Shown one piece after another: positions 8,529-16,037 of a stretch of DNA of 45,241 bases. Both the position numbers and the translations under genes were made by a program. Numbering within the stretch: position 1 is the stretch's first letter; each line of letters opens with the position of its first letter. This stretch comes from an uncultured Ruminococcus sp. (GTDB taxonomy: Bacteria; Bacillota; Clostridia; Oscillospirales; Ruminococcaceae): positions 1 through 45,241 of the forward strand of contig CAMKMD010000030.1 in the NCBI GenBank assembly GCA_946413815.1, written 5' to 3'. The notes beneath the pieces are model-generated. The model saw only the letters and a list, made by a program, of their open reading frames with translations, did not search any database and had not been told where the DNA came from.

Positions 8529-9332
8529 TCACCCTTGCGTACCTGCATCCTCGCCCTCTGAGCAGCGCCTGCGGAACTCGGTGGGAGTGCATCCGCGGTG
8601 CTGCCGGAACTGCCGCATGAAGTAGGATTCGTTGTCGTAGCCGCAGGCGTCGGAGATGGCGTGTATCGACAGGTCGGAGTGGGCAAGGAGGTCTGCGGCG
8701 TGCAGGAGACGGCTCTCGATGAGGTCCTGACGGCAGGTTACTCCGAAGGCGGTATGATAGAGCCTGTGGAAGTAGGTCCGGCTTATGCGGAGATCGCGGC
8801 AGATCTTGTCGATATCCCAGTCTCCCGCTGGTTCTGCGTAAATCCTGCTGCGCAGTTCCTTCAGCTGTGACAGCTTCGGCAGCTGCACCGGCTGCGGGGG
8901 CTTTTCTTCAAAATGCTCTGCGAAAAGAGTGAGGAGAAGTATCTTCAGGGACAGCTCCATAAGCTCGCAGGTGTGTTTTTCATCGCTGCCCGTCCTTGAC
9001 TTGATGCTGCGCAGGGTGTTGAAGACGAGGACTCTGTCCGTTATCTGCACCGGAGTGTTGTAGCGTACGTTCAGGGAGGCGGCATACTGAAGATCGGAGT
9101 TCGAAGGCTTGTAGCCTATCATCTCGTATGACAGGGAGCCGTTTCCGGCGGGGCTTATCCTTGCCGTCTGCTTTGAAGTGAATATCACGGCATAGCCGGC
9201 GGGTACACGCCTGTCTGAGCCGTCTGCGCTGACCATGGCCGCCGTGCGGAAAACGAACAGGGAGTATTCCTGCGGATCTGTTTCAATACCTGTATTCGTG
9301 CGGCAGCCGAGCCTTACCTGATTGATCTTCAT
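8529..9332 (-). CDS. AraC-family transcriptional regulator
   Basis: The 267-residue protein has an N-terminal beta-rich, cupin-like sensing domain (about 1-150) and a C-terminal pair of AraC-type helix-turn-helix motifs (about 165-260). Diagnostic residues are the first HTH in DIDKICRDLRISRTYFHRLY and the second in SIHAISDACGYDNESYFMRQF, followed by GCTPTEFRRR. The frame is open for 64 more codons upstream, but the ATG at 9332 is chosen because GGAGGTGA lies immediately before it and a perfect promoter falls inside the longer version. It is divergent from the SCIFF peptide gene, whose promoter is about 100 bp away, so control of that locus is possible but unproven. The ligand is unknown; AraC proteins of this kind often sense carbohydrates. 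Confidence 0.9.
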   Translation of the reverse strand: MKINQVRLGCRTNTGIETDPQEYSLFVFRTAAMVSADGSDRRVPAGYAVIFTSKQTARISPAGNGSLSYEMIGYKPSNSDLQYAASLNVRYNTPVQITDRVLVFNTLRSIKSRTGSDEKHTCELMELSLKILLLTLFAEHFEEKPPQPVQLPKLSQLKELRSRIYAEPAGDWDIDKICRDLRISRTYFHRLYHTAFGVTCRQDLIESRLLHAADLLAHSDLSIHAISDACGYDNESYFMRQFRQHRGCTPTEFRRRCSEGEDAGTQG

Positions 9333-9354
9333 ATATATCACCTCCGTTGGTATT

Positions 9355-9383
9355 ATTATAACACCGGCGGCAATGACTGTCAA
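9355..9383 (-). promoter_or_regulatory. Consensus sigmaA promoter of the AraC regulator, very short leader
   Basis: On the minus strand a perfect TTGACA (9378-9383) and a perfect TATAAT (9355-9360) have a 17-bp spacer. Transcription would begin near 9348, only about 16 nt before the ATG at 9332, and the Shine-Dalgarno sequence (9338-9346) would occupy most of the leader. Confidence 0.8.
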
Positions 9384-9481
9384 TTCAGACGTTGCGTCCT
9401 TGAACCTGTGTGAAAAAAACGCGTTATCCAACATACGTGATAGTGCAAAATCAACAAAATATCCTTTTCGGCAAAAAACTA

Positions 9482-9510
9482 TTGAAATATCCCATAGACT
9501 ATGGTATAAT
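9482..9510 (+). promoter_or_regulatory. SigmaA promoter of the SCIFF peptide gene
   Basis: TTGAAA (9482-9487) and TATAAT (9505-9510) are 17 bp apart, with a TG at 9502-9503 that makes an extended -10 element. The leader to the ATG at 9560 is about 43 nt. The strength of this promoter fits high expression of a small precursor peptide. Confidence 0.8.
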
Positions 9511-9559
9511 AACAATAATAGCATATACGCTTGATTCCAATAACAGGAGGGAAACGATA

Positions 9560-9697
9560 ATGAAGCACATCCAGACTATCAACAAGGCTAACCTCAAGGA
9601 GTCTGCTCAGAAGGGCGGCTGCGGCAAGTGCCAGGCTTCATGCCAGTCTGCCTGCAAGACATCCTGCACAGTTGCTAACCAGAAGTGCGAGAGATAA
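9560..9697 (+). CDS. scfA: SCIFF (six cysteines in forty-five residues) precursor peptide
   Basis: The product is exactly 45 residues, with six cysteines at 21, 24, 28, 32, 36 and 43, which is the definition of the SCIFF family found across Clostridia. It is a ribosomally made peptide that the adjacent radical SAM enzyme modifies with thioether bridges (sactipeptide/ranthipeptide class). For the Clostridium thermocellum homologue CteA I recall a Cys32-Thr37 thioether; both residues are present here at the same positions. The leader is MKHIQTINKANLKESAQKGG. The start follows AGGAGGG with good spacing. Its own strong promoter lies upstream and a terminator follows. No exporter or protease gene is adjacent, so its fate and function are unknown, as for the family. 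Confidence 0.95.
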   Translation: MKHIQTINKANLKESAQKGGCGKCQASCQSACKTSCTVANQKCER

Positions 9698-9732
9698 TTG
9701 CGGCGCAAGAAACGTGATAAACGTTACCAACT

Positions 9733-9763
9733 GAGACAGTAGCCATACTGTCTCACTTTTTTT
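9733..9763 (+). terminator. Hairpin terminator/attenuator between scfA and scfB
   Basis: Stem GAGACAGT (9733-9740) pairs perfectly with ACTGTCTC (9747-9754) around a 6-nt loop, followed by a T-rich tract to 9763. It lies between the peptide gene and its maturase. It should end most transcripts after scfA and let a minority read through, giving more peptide than enzyme. Confidence 0.8.
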
Positions 9764-9825
9764 ACAGTCACTAAAGCCGGTGCGGAGACGGACGTCCGGC
9801 GCAAAGATGATGAAAGGAAAAGAAC

Positions 9826-11196
9826 ATGATACATAAATACAAGCTGGGCGGATTCAATATCGTGCTCGATGTCAACAGCGGCGGCGTACACATCGTCGAT
9901 GAGCTGACCTATGACCTCCTCGACAATATCCAGCCCCCCTTTGAGGAAGAATGTCCCGCAAACGTAGTGGAGAAGCTCTCGCGCTCCTACTCACCAGAGG
10001 ATATAGAGTCCTGCTACCAGGAGATAGCCGAGCTGAACAGGGACGGCATACTCTTCTCGGAGGATGATTATGAGAAGTATGCAAAGTATTCCGTTGCTTC
10101 GCCGGTAAAGGCCATGTGCCTCAATATCGCGCATGACTGTCAGCTCAGATGCAAGTACTGCTTTGCTTCCACAGGCGATTTCGGCAAGGGCAGAAAGCTT
10201 ATGTCCTTTGAGACGGGCAAGCACGCCATCGACTTCCTCCTTGAGAAGTCCCTTGACCGTGAGAACCTTGAGCTTGATTTCTTCGGCGGCGAGCCGCTGA
10301 TGAATTTCGGAGTAGTAAAGCAGATAGTGGAGTACGCCCGTTCCCGTGAGGAGGAATTCGGCAAGAAGTTCCGTTTCACCATCACCACCAACGGACTCCT
10401 CCTTGATGACGAGAAGATAGATTTCATCAACCGTGAGATGTCCAACGTGGTTCTCTCCATTGACGGCCGCAAGGAGGTCAACGACCGTATGCGTGTCCTC
10501 CCCAACGGTAAGGGCTGCTATGATATCATCCTTCCCAAGTACAAGAAGCTGGTTGAGGGCAGGGGAGACAAGGAGTACTATGTAAGAGGCACTTTCACCA
10601 AGCGCAATCTTGATTTCACAGAGGATGTATTCTCCCTCTATGAAGCAGGATTTGACCAGATATCCATTGAACCTGTTGTAGGCGATTCCGATGAGTACGC
10701 CCTCACAGTCGAGGAGCTCCCGGCAGTATTCAAGGAGTATGAGAAACTGGCCGAGCGCATCCTGGAGAACGAGAAGAAGGGCGGAAAGTTCAACTTCTTC
10801 CACTTCATGATAGACCTTGACCAGGGCCCCTGTGCTATCAAGAGACTCCGCGGCTGCGGCTGCGGCAATGACTACGTGGCTATCACCCCGGACGGAGATA
10901 TCTATCCCTGTCATCAGTTCGTAGGCATAGATGAGTACAAGATGGGCAACATCGACGAAGGCACCTTCAACAACGAGATGAAGATGGATTTTGCCAAGGC
11001 TCATGTATACTCCAAGCCCGAGTGCCGCGAGTGCTGGGCGAAGTTCTACTGCTCCGGCGGCTGCAACGCCAACAACTACCAGTACAACGGCGATATCCGC
11101 TCCGCATACAAGCTCTCCTGCGAGCTGGAGAAGAAGCGCCTTGAGGTAGCGATAATGATGAAGGCCTTCCGTATCTACGGAGAGCCTGAAGACTGA
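9826..11196 (+). CDS. scfB: SCIFF radical SAM maturase with SPASM domain
   Basis: The 456-residue enzyme forms thioether bridges in the SCIFF peptide by radical chemistry with S-adenosylmethionine. An N-terminal peptide-binding (RRE-like) region covers about 1-90. The radical SAM barrel has the CxxxCxxC [4Fe-4S] motif at C105, C109 and C112. A C-terminal cysteine-rich SPASM/twitch region from about 340 includes RGCGCGNDY, YPCHQ, ECRECWAKFYCSGGC and a late SCELEKK cysteine, and holds auxiliary clusters. Length and layout match the TIGR03974-type maturase and CteB. It lies 128 bp after scfA with a hairpin terminator between them, and an AGGAAAAG ribosome-binding site precedes the ATG. It is followed by its own terminator. 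Confidence 0.95.
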   Translation: MIHKYKLGGFNIVLDVNSGGVHIVDELTYDLLDNIQPPFEEECPANVVEKLSRSYSPEDIESCYQEIAELNRDGILFSEDDYEKYAKYSVASPVKAMCLNIAHDCQLRCKYCFASTGDFGKGRKLMSFETGKHAIDFLLEKSLDRENLELDFFGGEPLMNFGVVKQIVEYARSREEEFGKKFRFTITTNGLLLDDEKIDFINREMSNVVLSIDGRKEVNDRMRVLPNGKGCYDIILPKYKKLVEGRGDKEYYVRGTFTKRNLDFTEDVFSLYEAGFDQISIEPVVGDSDEYALTVEELPAVFKEYEKLAERILENEKKGGKFNFFHFMIDLDQGPCAIKRLRGCGCGNDYVAITPDGDIYPCHQFVGIDEYKMGNIDEGTFNNEMKMDFAKAHVYSKPECRECWAKFYCSGGCNANNYQYNGDIRSAYKLSCELEKKRLEVAIMMKAFRIYGEPED

Positions 11197-11213
11197 TATA
11201 TACAAAAAGAAGC

Positions 11214-11240
11214 CGGACGGCATGACCGTCCGACTTTTTT
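11214..11240 (+). terminator. Intrinsic terminator after scfB
   Basis: Stem CGGACGG (11214-11220), 5-nt loop, CCGTCCG (11226-11232), then a T-run ending at 11240. It begins 18 nt after the scfB stop codon. Confidence 0.9.
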
Positions 11241-11264
11241 ATTGTGCCTTTTGTCAGTTTGGGA

Positions 11265-11400
11265 TTCTAAAGGGGCTGCGCCCCTTTAGCGGAGTCCGGA
11301 GGCAGCGCCTCTGGCAGGGTGAGGGACAGAGTCCCTCATTTATCCGCAGGGCGCTTCGCAAGGGGTGAATTCCCAAACAGTCCGGGGGACTGTTTTGGAA
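11265..11400. repeat. Chain of consecutive extragenic palindromes
   Basis: The region is a string of separate hairpins with little sequence between them. CTAAAGGGGC pairs perfectly with GCCCCTTTAG around TGC (near 11267-11289). CCGGAGGC/GCCTCTGG follows with one mismatch. GAGGGAC/GTCCCTC is perfect around AGA. TTCCCAAACAGTCC/GGACTGTTTTGGAA has one mismatch and ends at 11400. A further strong hairpin follows directly (annotated separately). No coding potential is seen. It lies between convergent genes. Confidence 0.8.
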
Positions 11401-11444
11401 GAGGGGACGCCTTGCAAGTGAAGGCGTCCCCTGATAGAAGTATG
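11391..11444. repeat. Third, diverged copy of the window-end hairpin repeat
   Basis: This copy resembles positions 1-54 (TGTTTTGGAA versus TGTTTTTGAA at the start, then GAGGGGACGCC). Arms 11402-11413 and 11421-11432 form a perfect 12-bp stem around GCAAGTG. Relative to the window-end copies a C in the left arm is T and the opposing G in the right arm is A, so pairing is preserved by a compensatory change. Confidence 0.85.
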
Positions 11445-11453
11445 GTTAATCAA

Positions 11454-11489
11454 GAAAAAAGCCGGACGCTGAAAACGTCCGGCTTTTTA
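11454..11489. terminator. Bidirectional terminator between scfB and the lysozyme-like dockerin gene
   Basis: GCCGGACG (11461-11468) pairs with CGTCCGGC (11476-11483), flanked by an A-run on the left and a T-run on the right. It can terminate on both strands, and lies just after the minus-strand dockerin gene that ends at 11494. Confidence 0.9.
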
Positions 11490-11493
11490 TATG

Positions 11494-12627
11494 TTAGAGT
11501 GTAAATTGTATGAGATATCTTCTCAGCTGTACCAGGTCGAAGGTATCGACAGTACCGGAGAAATCCATATCGGCGACTGTTGCCTGATTCTGAGTCAGTT
11601 CTTCTGCGCCTAGGAGGTATCTGCTGAGAAGTACGAGGTCAGCTACATCGACGCTGTAGCTGAGATTTGCATCGCCATGCTGGTATACCGGTCCGGGAAC
11701 GATGCCCCCGTCAGTCGGCTCAGTTGTGCCGGCTTCCGTAGAAGGCTCCGTGGCCGGTGATGATGCATTTACGGGTGCCATACTGGGTGAGCAGTCACTC
11801 CACCATTCCCACGCATTGCTGCGGTAGGGCTCTGTTGCGGTGTTCTGCGTCCATGTGAAGACATTGTCGTAGAGATGATCGTTGTCATAGTACCAGTGTG
11901 CCATTGCGATGATCTCATCCGGATAGTCCCTGTAGTAGTCCTCGTTGTCCGGTGTGTAGTTGCACCAGCCCTGATTGAAGCCCTTCAGAGCTCCTCTTAC
12001 TACATCGTACCCGCTCATGCCCTCCTCGTTTATTGCTATCTCGACGAAGTGGAGCAGCTTTCTGATGCCCATGTGGTCGGATATGATAGCGTCATAGAAG
12101 GTAGATTCCGAAAGGGTGTACTGATACATCTCCGGTACGTTGTCCTCCTTCATGAAGGTCGGATCGCAGCCCTCGAATGCAGTAACTGCCGTCTGGAGAG
12201 TGCCGTAGGAATGTGCGGAGCTCACTCCGAAACCCTGAGCAAAGGCTGTCTCAACGTCTGCGCCGTGTCTGCCTTCACCGAGGGTGGATTCGCGTGAGCC
12301 GAGACCGAGGAAGAGTGCATAGACCTTCTCGCGCTCCGGTTCGCCCAGTCTTACCCTGAGCAGATCCCAGTGCTCGTCGATCTCCTTGTACAGGGCGTAC
12401 TTTACCTCCTGTACTGTCATCTCGCTGTTTATCCTGCGTATCTCTTCGGTTGAGGCATCTTCGGGAGTATTCCTCTCGCCGTAATTGAAGGGATTGCCTA
12501 CGCCCTCAGTCTGTACGTCCCTTGAAGGATCATGTGCGATAGTATCATCAGCGCCTGCGGTGAGCCCGGTAACACTGCAGAATGCAAGAGCTGCCGCAGT
12601 CAGTATACACATTATGCGTGGTCTCAT
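11494..12627 (-). CDS. Secreted dockerin protein with a lysozyme-like domain
   Basis: The 377-residue protein has a signal peptide (about 1-25). A central domain (about 65-285) contains GSRESTLGEG with E113-S114 and SYGTLQTAV with Q145. The Glu-Ser pair followed by G-x-x-Q resembles the catalytic region of lysozyme-like and lytic transglycosylase folds, so a cell-wall or chitin hydrolase is plausible, but I am not certain of the family. A Pro/Thr-rich linker follows, then a type-I-like dockerin (about 317-377) with two calcium-binding repeats, DANLSYSVD and DMDFSGTVD. The ATG at 12627 is chosen over one 45 bp upstream because CGGAGGT precedes it and the signal peptide then starts correctly. 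It lies 48 bp after the CotH gene, in the same operon. Confidence 0.85.
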   Translation of the reverse strand: MRPRIMCILTAAALAFCSVTGLTAGADDTIAHDPSRDVQTEGVGNPFNYGERNTPEDASTEEIRRINSEMTVQEVKYALYKEIDEHWDLLRVRLGEPEREKVYALFLGLGSRESTLGEGRHGADVETAFAQGFGVSSAHSYGTLQTAVTAFEGCDPTFMKEDNVPEMYQYTLSESTFYDAIISDHMGIRKLLHFVEIAINEEGMSGYDVVRGALKGFNQGWCNYTPDNEDYYRDYPDEIIAMAHWYYDNDHLYDNVFTWTQNTATEPYRSNAWEWWSDCSPSMAPVNASSPATEPSTEAGTTEPTDGGIVPGPVYQHGDANLSYSVDVADLVLLSRYLLGAEELTQNQATVADMDFSGTVDTFDLVQLRRYLIQFTL

Positions 12628-12675
12628 TTCAAACCTCCGTATTAGTCTGACCCGATACCGCAGGCACATCATTAC

Positions 12676-15600
12676 TTATTTCTTGAGGGGAAGATCTGAC
12701 TGCTTCACAACGCCTGCATCGACCTTCTGGATAACGATAGCGTCGCTTCCGGTAATGCCTGAAGCACCGTCAATGTCAGCGTTTACAAGACCCTGTTCCT
12801 GTATGGGATACTTGGTCTGGTTAGCAACGAACTGGAGCACTGCAACTGCATCGGATACGTTTACCTTGCCGTCAAGGTTAGCGTCGCCGTAGAATGCAGA
12901 ACCGACTGTAGCGCCGGGCTGTGCAGGCTGTGTGGGCTGTACAGGCTGTGTTGTGGGTGCCTGAGTAGTCTCTTCCTTGGGCGGCTTTGTAGTCTCAACA
13001 GCAGAGCCGCTGTAGTTAGCCTTGATAGTAACTCCGCCTGTAACGGGTACTGAGATAGTGGTATCATTATAGGTCTTCGTGCTGCCTGTGCTGTCTGTAA
13101 CCTCCCAGCCTGTGAAGGTAACGCCTTCCTTGGGTACGGCTGTTGCAGTAACATTGTAGGCAGTGAAGTAGTTTCCGCTCCACTGGTCGAGGTCGAGATT
13201 CAGGGTATTGAGCTTGACTGTGCCCTGTGAAGCTGTGTTGTATACAGTTACTAAGCCTGTTGTGTTCTCTATGCCAAGGTTGCTGCTCGTGATGCGGGGA
13301 GCATTGGTAGCACGGTTGTCATAGAACTGGCTGATAGCCTGGAATCCGGAAGCACCGCCGCCTCCGCCCATTCCCCAGCCGCCGCCGGCGGCGCCTGCGC
13401 TGAAGCGGGTCTTGGTGTCGCTTATCTGAGTGGAGTATGTTGAGCTGAAGAAGTCGATTATGGGCTTTACCTTGTCGGATGCGAAGTTGTAGTTGGCAAG
13501 ATCCATGAAGGTGATGCCGAACTGCTCCTTGAACTCAGGGTTCTTCAGCAGTGAAATGAACATCTTGCTGGTGTTGTCGGTATTGGATGCGATACGGCGG
13601 AAGGTGTCGTATGTAGCAGAGGTGTTGTCCTGACTGTAGAGACCCTGGCCGTACTCTGTATCGAATATGATCATGCGCCACTTGCCGTCAGCATAGGGAT
13701 TTGAGGAATCAACAACGGAAGTCTTCCACAGAGCAGTGTTGTTCTGCGGCCAGTCCCAGTTGTTCCAGTAGATCTGAGCTGCGAAGTAGTCGATATAGCT
13801 CTGAACGTCAACGCTGTCCTTGAAACGCTGATAGTTGGAAGCGCTGGTCATATCATTGCCTGCACAGAAGTCCTTGAGCTGCTCCCATGCCTGGAGATCT
13901 GCATCAGTGCCCTCCTCGAGCTCGTCGTTCTTGATCATTACAACGCTTGACTTGTCTACGCCGTAGTGATCGTTGAAGAACTCCTTGCTGAGCTTTTCGG
14001 TGATCTGATAGATGCCCCAGAACTCGCCGTCGATGAATACCATGCACTCGTCAGTTGCCTGGAATGCGCAGTTGCGGTCGGTGATGAGACGCTGGTTGAT
14101 GGAATCCCTGAACCAGGTATTGTTGTTGTCGTTTCCGCCGTTGCGGAGTGTGATGGAATCGAACTTCTTGATCTTCTTGCCGTTGGTCTGCTTGCGGCAG
14201 GTACCGCTGAAGAAATCGAAGTCGAGTGCGTCAAGACCGTAATCAGATCTTGCGTATACGTTGAAGCTCTTCTGAGCGTGCGATCTTGAAGCAGCGCCCT
14301 TGATACGGATGCCTACGTTCTGGGCGAGTACAGGCTCACCGGAGTCAAATACCTCCATGCTTACCTCGCGCTCCCACTGCTTGCCCTTCTGGGTGTAGTT
14401 AGCCTCTATCTCCCAGCTCTGGACCATCTTTCCGTCCTTGTCTGTGAGCATACCGAAGCCGCCCATGCCGCCGGGCATCTGCCAGTCACCGCCGCCGCCG
14501 GGCATCTGCCAGTCGCCTCCACCGGGCATCTGCCAGCCGCCGGGGTTCTGCTGTCCTGCCGGATCGTCATCTGCGCCGATATTTGCCTGCTGGCCTGCAA
14601 CGTTCCAGTCGCCCATATTCCAGCCGCCGTTCTGCTGCTGGTTAGGATCCTGCTGCTGGTTGGGGTCCTGCTGACCGCCCTGGTTCCAGTTGCCCATACC
14701 GGGGAACTGCTGGCCGGGGTTCTGCTGCTGGTTGGGATCCTGCTGGCCGCCTGGATTCTGCTGACCGCCTGGGTTCCAGTCACCCATGCCGGGGAACTGT
14801 CCGCCGCCGCCGGTGTTATAGCCCTGAGCGTCGAATACATCGCCTCTTACGTAGATACCGATGGTGGGGTCGAAGAGATTCTTTTCGTCTGTTACGAGTG
14901 ATACGACCTTCATGTTCTGAAGGTAGGCTGTCTGAGCAGTCTTGCCTACGAAGTAGGTCTTGGTGATGACGCTGCTCTTTGTGCCGGAGCCGTCAACAGC
15001 CACCGCACGGATAACGTTTGCCTTGTCTACCTGACCCGGAGCTGTTGCATCGGGGTAGGAGATGTCGGTGTGTGCGCTGAGTACGTTAGGCTCGCTTGAA
15101 CGGTCTGTCAGCTGTATCGCACCTGAGAACTGCTTTGTGGTACCGGAGCCGGGAACGGGGTCGCTTCCGTCAGTGGTATAATAGATAGTGTAGTTCTGAG
15201 GTGAGGAGATGGTGAGCTGTACAGCATTCTGATAGAAGCCGCTCTCAACGGAGAATTCAGGAGCCTTTACGGCATTCTGTCCCTGAGGAGCAGCATTCGC
15301 GCTTCCCGGAGTAGGAGAGGTTACGAAGAATGTACCGCTCTTTTCCGGATACTCGGCATAGCTTTCGTTCTCACCAAGGTTGCCGAAGGTCAGTGAATCG
15401 AGCACTGTACCGTCCTTTGCGGTGAGAGTGATGGTCTCTCCTGAGGTAGAGAGTCCGAAGGGTGCGATGTCGCCTGTGCCCTTTGAGTCACAGTAGACAA
15501 CGAGCCTTCCGCCCGCCTGGATGACTGTACCGTCCTTGAAGGTATAGTCGTAGGGCTTTTCAGCGTCGTCGCTGAGTCCTGCGCCGCTGAGATCGAGGGC

Positions 15601-15804
15601 AGCGGAGCCGGGGTTGTAAAGCTCTATCCAGTCGTAGAAACTGCCGTCCGGGGCAGGCTTTGAGGTGTTTGATGCGCACACCTCACTGATGATAGATGTA
15701 CCGCTCGCAGCGGCAACGTTCATTCCCGGGATTATGGCTGATCCCGAGAGGACTGACAGGCACAGTGAGCCCGCCATGGCTTTAGTGATAATATTCCTTT
15801 TCAT
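12676..15804 (-). CDS. Secreted CotH-kinase protein with lamin-tail-like, chitobiase-like and dockerin domains
   Basis: The 1042-residue protein has a signal peptide (about 1-33), a lamin-tail-like domain (about 36-165; SEVCASNTS and DWIELYNPG), a chitobiase/Fn3-like beta domain (about 180-290; YYTTDGSDP), a CotH domain (about 295-800), a GWEVTD-containing repeat-like region and a C-terminal dockerin (about 975-1042; YGDANLDGKVNVSDAVAVL). CotH proteins are atypical secreted kinases; conserved elements include KSFNVYARS, YQITEKL and IIFDTEYGQG. Residues 332-452 are an inserted Q/N/G/P/M/W-rich stretch inside the CotH region. A Gly-rich patch (GGGWGMGGGGG) lies near 810. It is transcribed first, ahead of the lysozyme-like dockerin gene. 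The substrate is unknown; phosphorylation of extracellular or scaffold proteins is a guess. Confidence 0.92.
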   Translation of the reverse strand: MKRNIITKAMAGSLCLSVLSGSAIIPGMNVAAASGTSIISEVCASNTSKPAPDGSFYDWIELYNPGSAALDLSGAGLSDDAEKPYDYTFKDGTVIQAGGRLVVYCDSKGTGDIAPFGLSTSGETITLTAKDGTVLDSLTFGNLGENESYAEYPEKSGTFFVTSPTPGSANAAPQGQNAVKAPEFSVESGFYQNAVQLTISSPQNYTIYYTTDGSDPVPGSGTTKQFSGAIQLTDRSSEPNVLSAHTDISYPDATAPGQVDKANVIRAVAVDGSGTKSSVITKTYFVGKTAQTAYLQNMKVVSLVTDEKNLFDPTIGIYVRGDVFDAQGYNTGGGGQFPGMGDWNPGGQQNPGGQQDPNQQQNPGQQFPGMGNWNQGGQQDPNQQQDPNQQQNGGWNMGDWNVAGQQANIGADDDPAGQQNPGGWQMPGGGDWQMPGGGGDWQMPGGMGGFGMLTDKDGKMVQSWEIEANYTQKGKQWEREVSMEVFDSGEPVLAQNVGIRIKGAASRSHAQKSFNVYARSDYGLDALDFDFFSGTCRKQTNGKKIKKFDSITLRNGGNDNNNTWFRDSINQRLITDRNCAFQATDECMVFIDGEFWGIYQITEKLSKEFFNDHYGVDKSSVVMIKNDELEEGTDADLQAWEQLKDFCAGNDMTSASNYQRFKDSVDVQSYIDYFAAQIYWNNWDWPQNNTALWKTSVVDSSNPYADGKWRMIIFDTEYGQGLYSQDNTSATYDTFRRIASNTDNTSKMFISLLKNPEFKEQFGITFMDLANYNFASDKVKPIIDFFSSTYSTQISDTKTRFSAGAAGGGWGMGGGGGASGFQAISQFYDNRATNAPRITSSNLGIENTTGLVTVYNTASQGTVKLNTLNLDLDQWSGNYFTAYNVTATAVPKEGVTFTGWEVTDSTGSTKTYNDTTISVPVTGGVTIKANYSGSAVETTKPPKEETTQAPTTQPVQPTQPAQPGATVGSAFYGDANLDGKVNVSDAVAVLQFVANQTKYPIQEQGLVNADIDGASGITGSDAIVIQKVDAGVVKQSDLPLKK
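14449..14811 (-). repeat. Low-complexity repeat tract inside the CotH gene
   Basis: This tract encodes residues 332-452 and is built of short, imperfect tandem units: QQDPNQQQ (several times), FPGMG(D/N)WN (twice) and GGDWQMPGG (three times). The corresponding DNA is repetitive and could vary in length by slippage. One unrelated patch (NIGADDDPAG) interrupts it. Confidence 0.9.
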
Positions 15805-15972
15805 GTCTGGTTCCTCCCATAAATATTATCAGCTAACCTATATTTTACAATTTTATTCTATCATTTTCGGCGGGATATGTCAAGACCATATGTGGCGAAA
15901 ATAGCTGTTTTTCGGTTAATTATTGCGGAATTGACGAGCGCGGGATCATATTTTACTGTTGAGTTTTTGTCG

Positions 15973-16009
15973 AAAAATACAGCCCCGGAGAAGGCCTCCG
16001 GGGCTGTAT
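15973..16009 (-). terminator. Intrinsic terminator of the third dockerin gene
   Basis: A perfect 14-bp stem, ATACAGCCCCGGAG (15977-15990) with its complement (15996-16009), has a 5-nt loop. On the minus strand it is followed by a T-run. It lies about 29 nt past the stop codon at 16038 and separates this gene from the CotH operon. Confidence 0.92.
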
Positions 16010-16037
16010 TATGTGGATTTGCCGTCATTTTGTGACA

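Noticed and set aside
9410..9559. An N-terminal extension of the SCIFF peptide to an upstream start
   Set aside because: The longer frame runs through the promoter; the 45-residue form matches the family exactly and has the ribosome-binding site.
9991..11223. A 410-codon open frame antisense to the SCIFF maturase gene
   Set aside because: It mirrors the codon bias of scfB, has no recognisable domain and no suitable ribosome-binding site. The sense protein is unmistakable.
11265..11489. CRISPR array
   Set aside because: The repeated units are palindromes of different sequence without equal-length repeats or spacers, and no cas gene is in the window.
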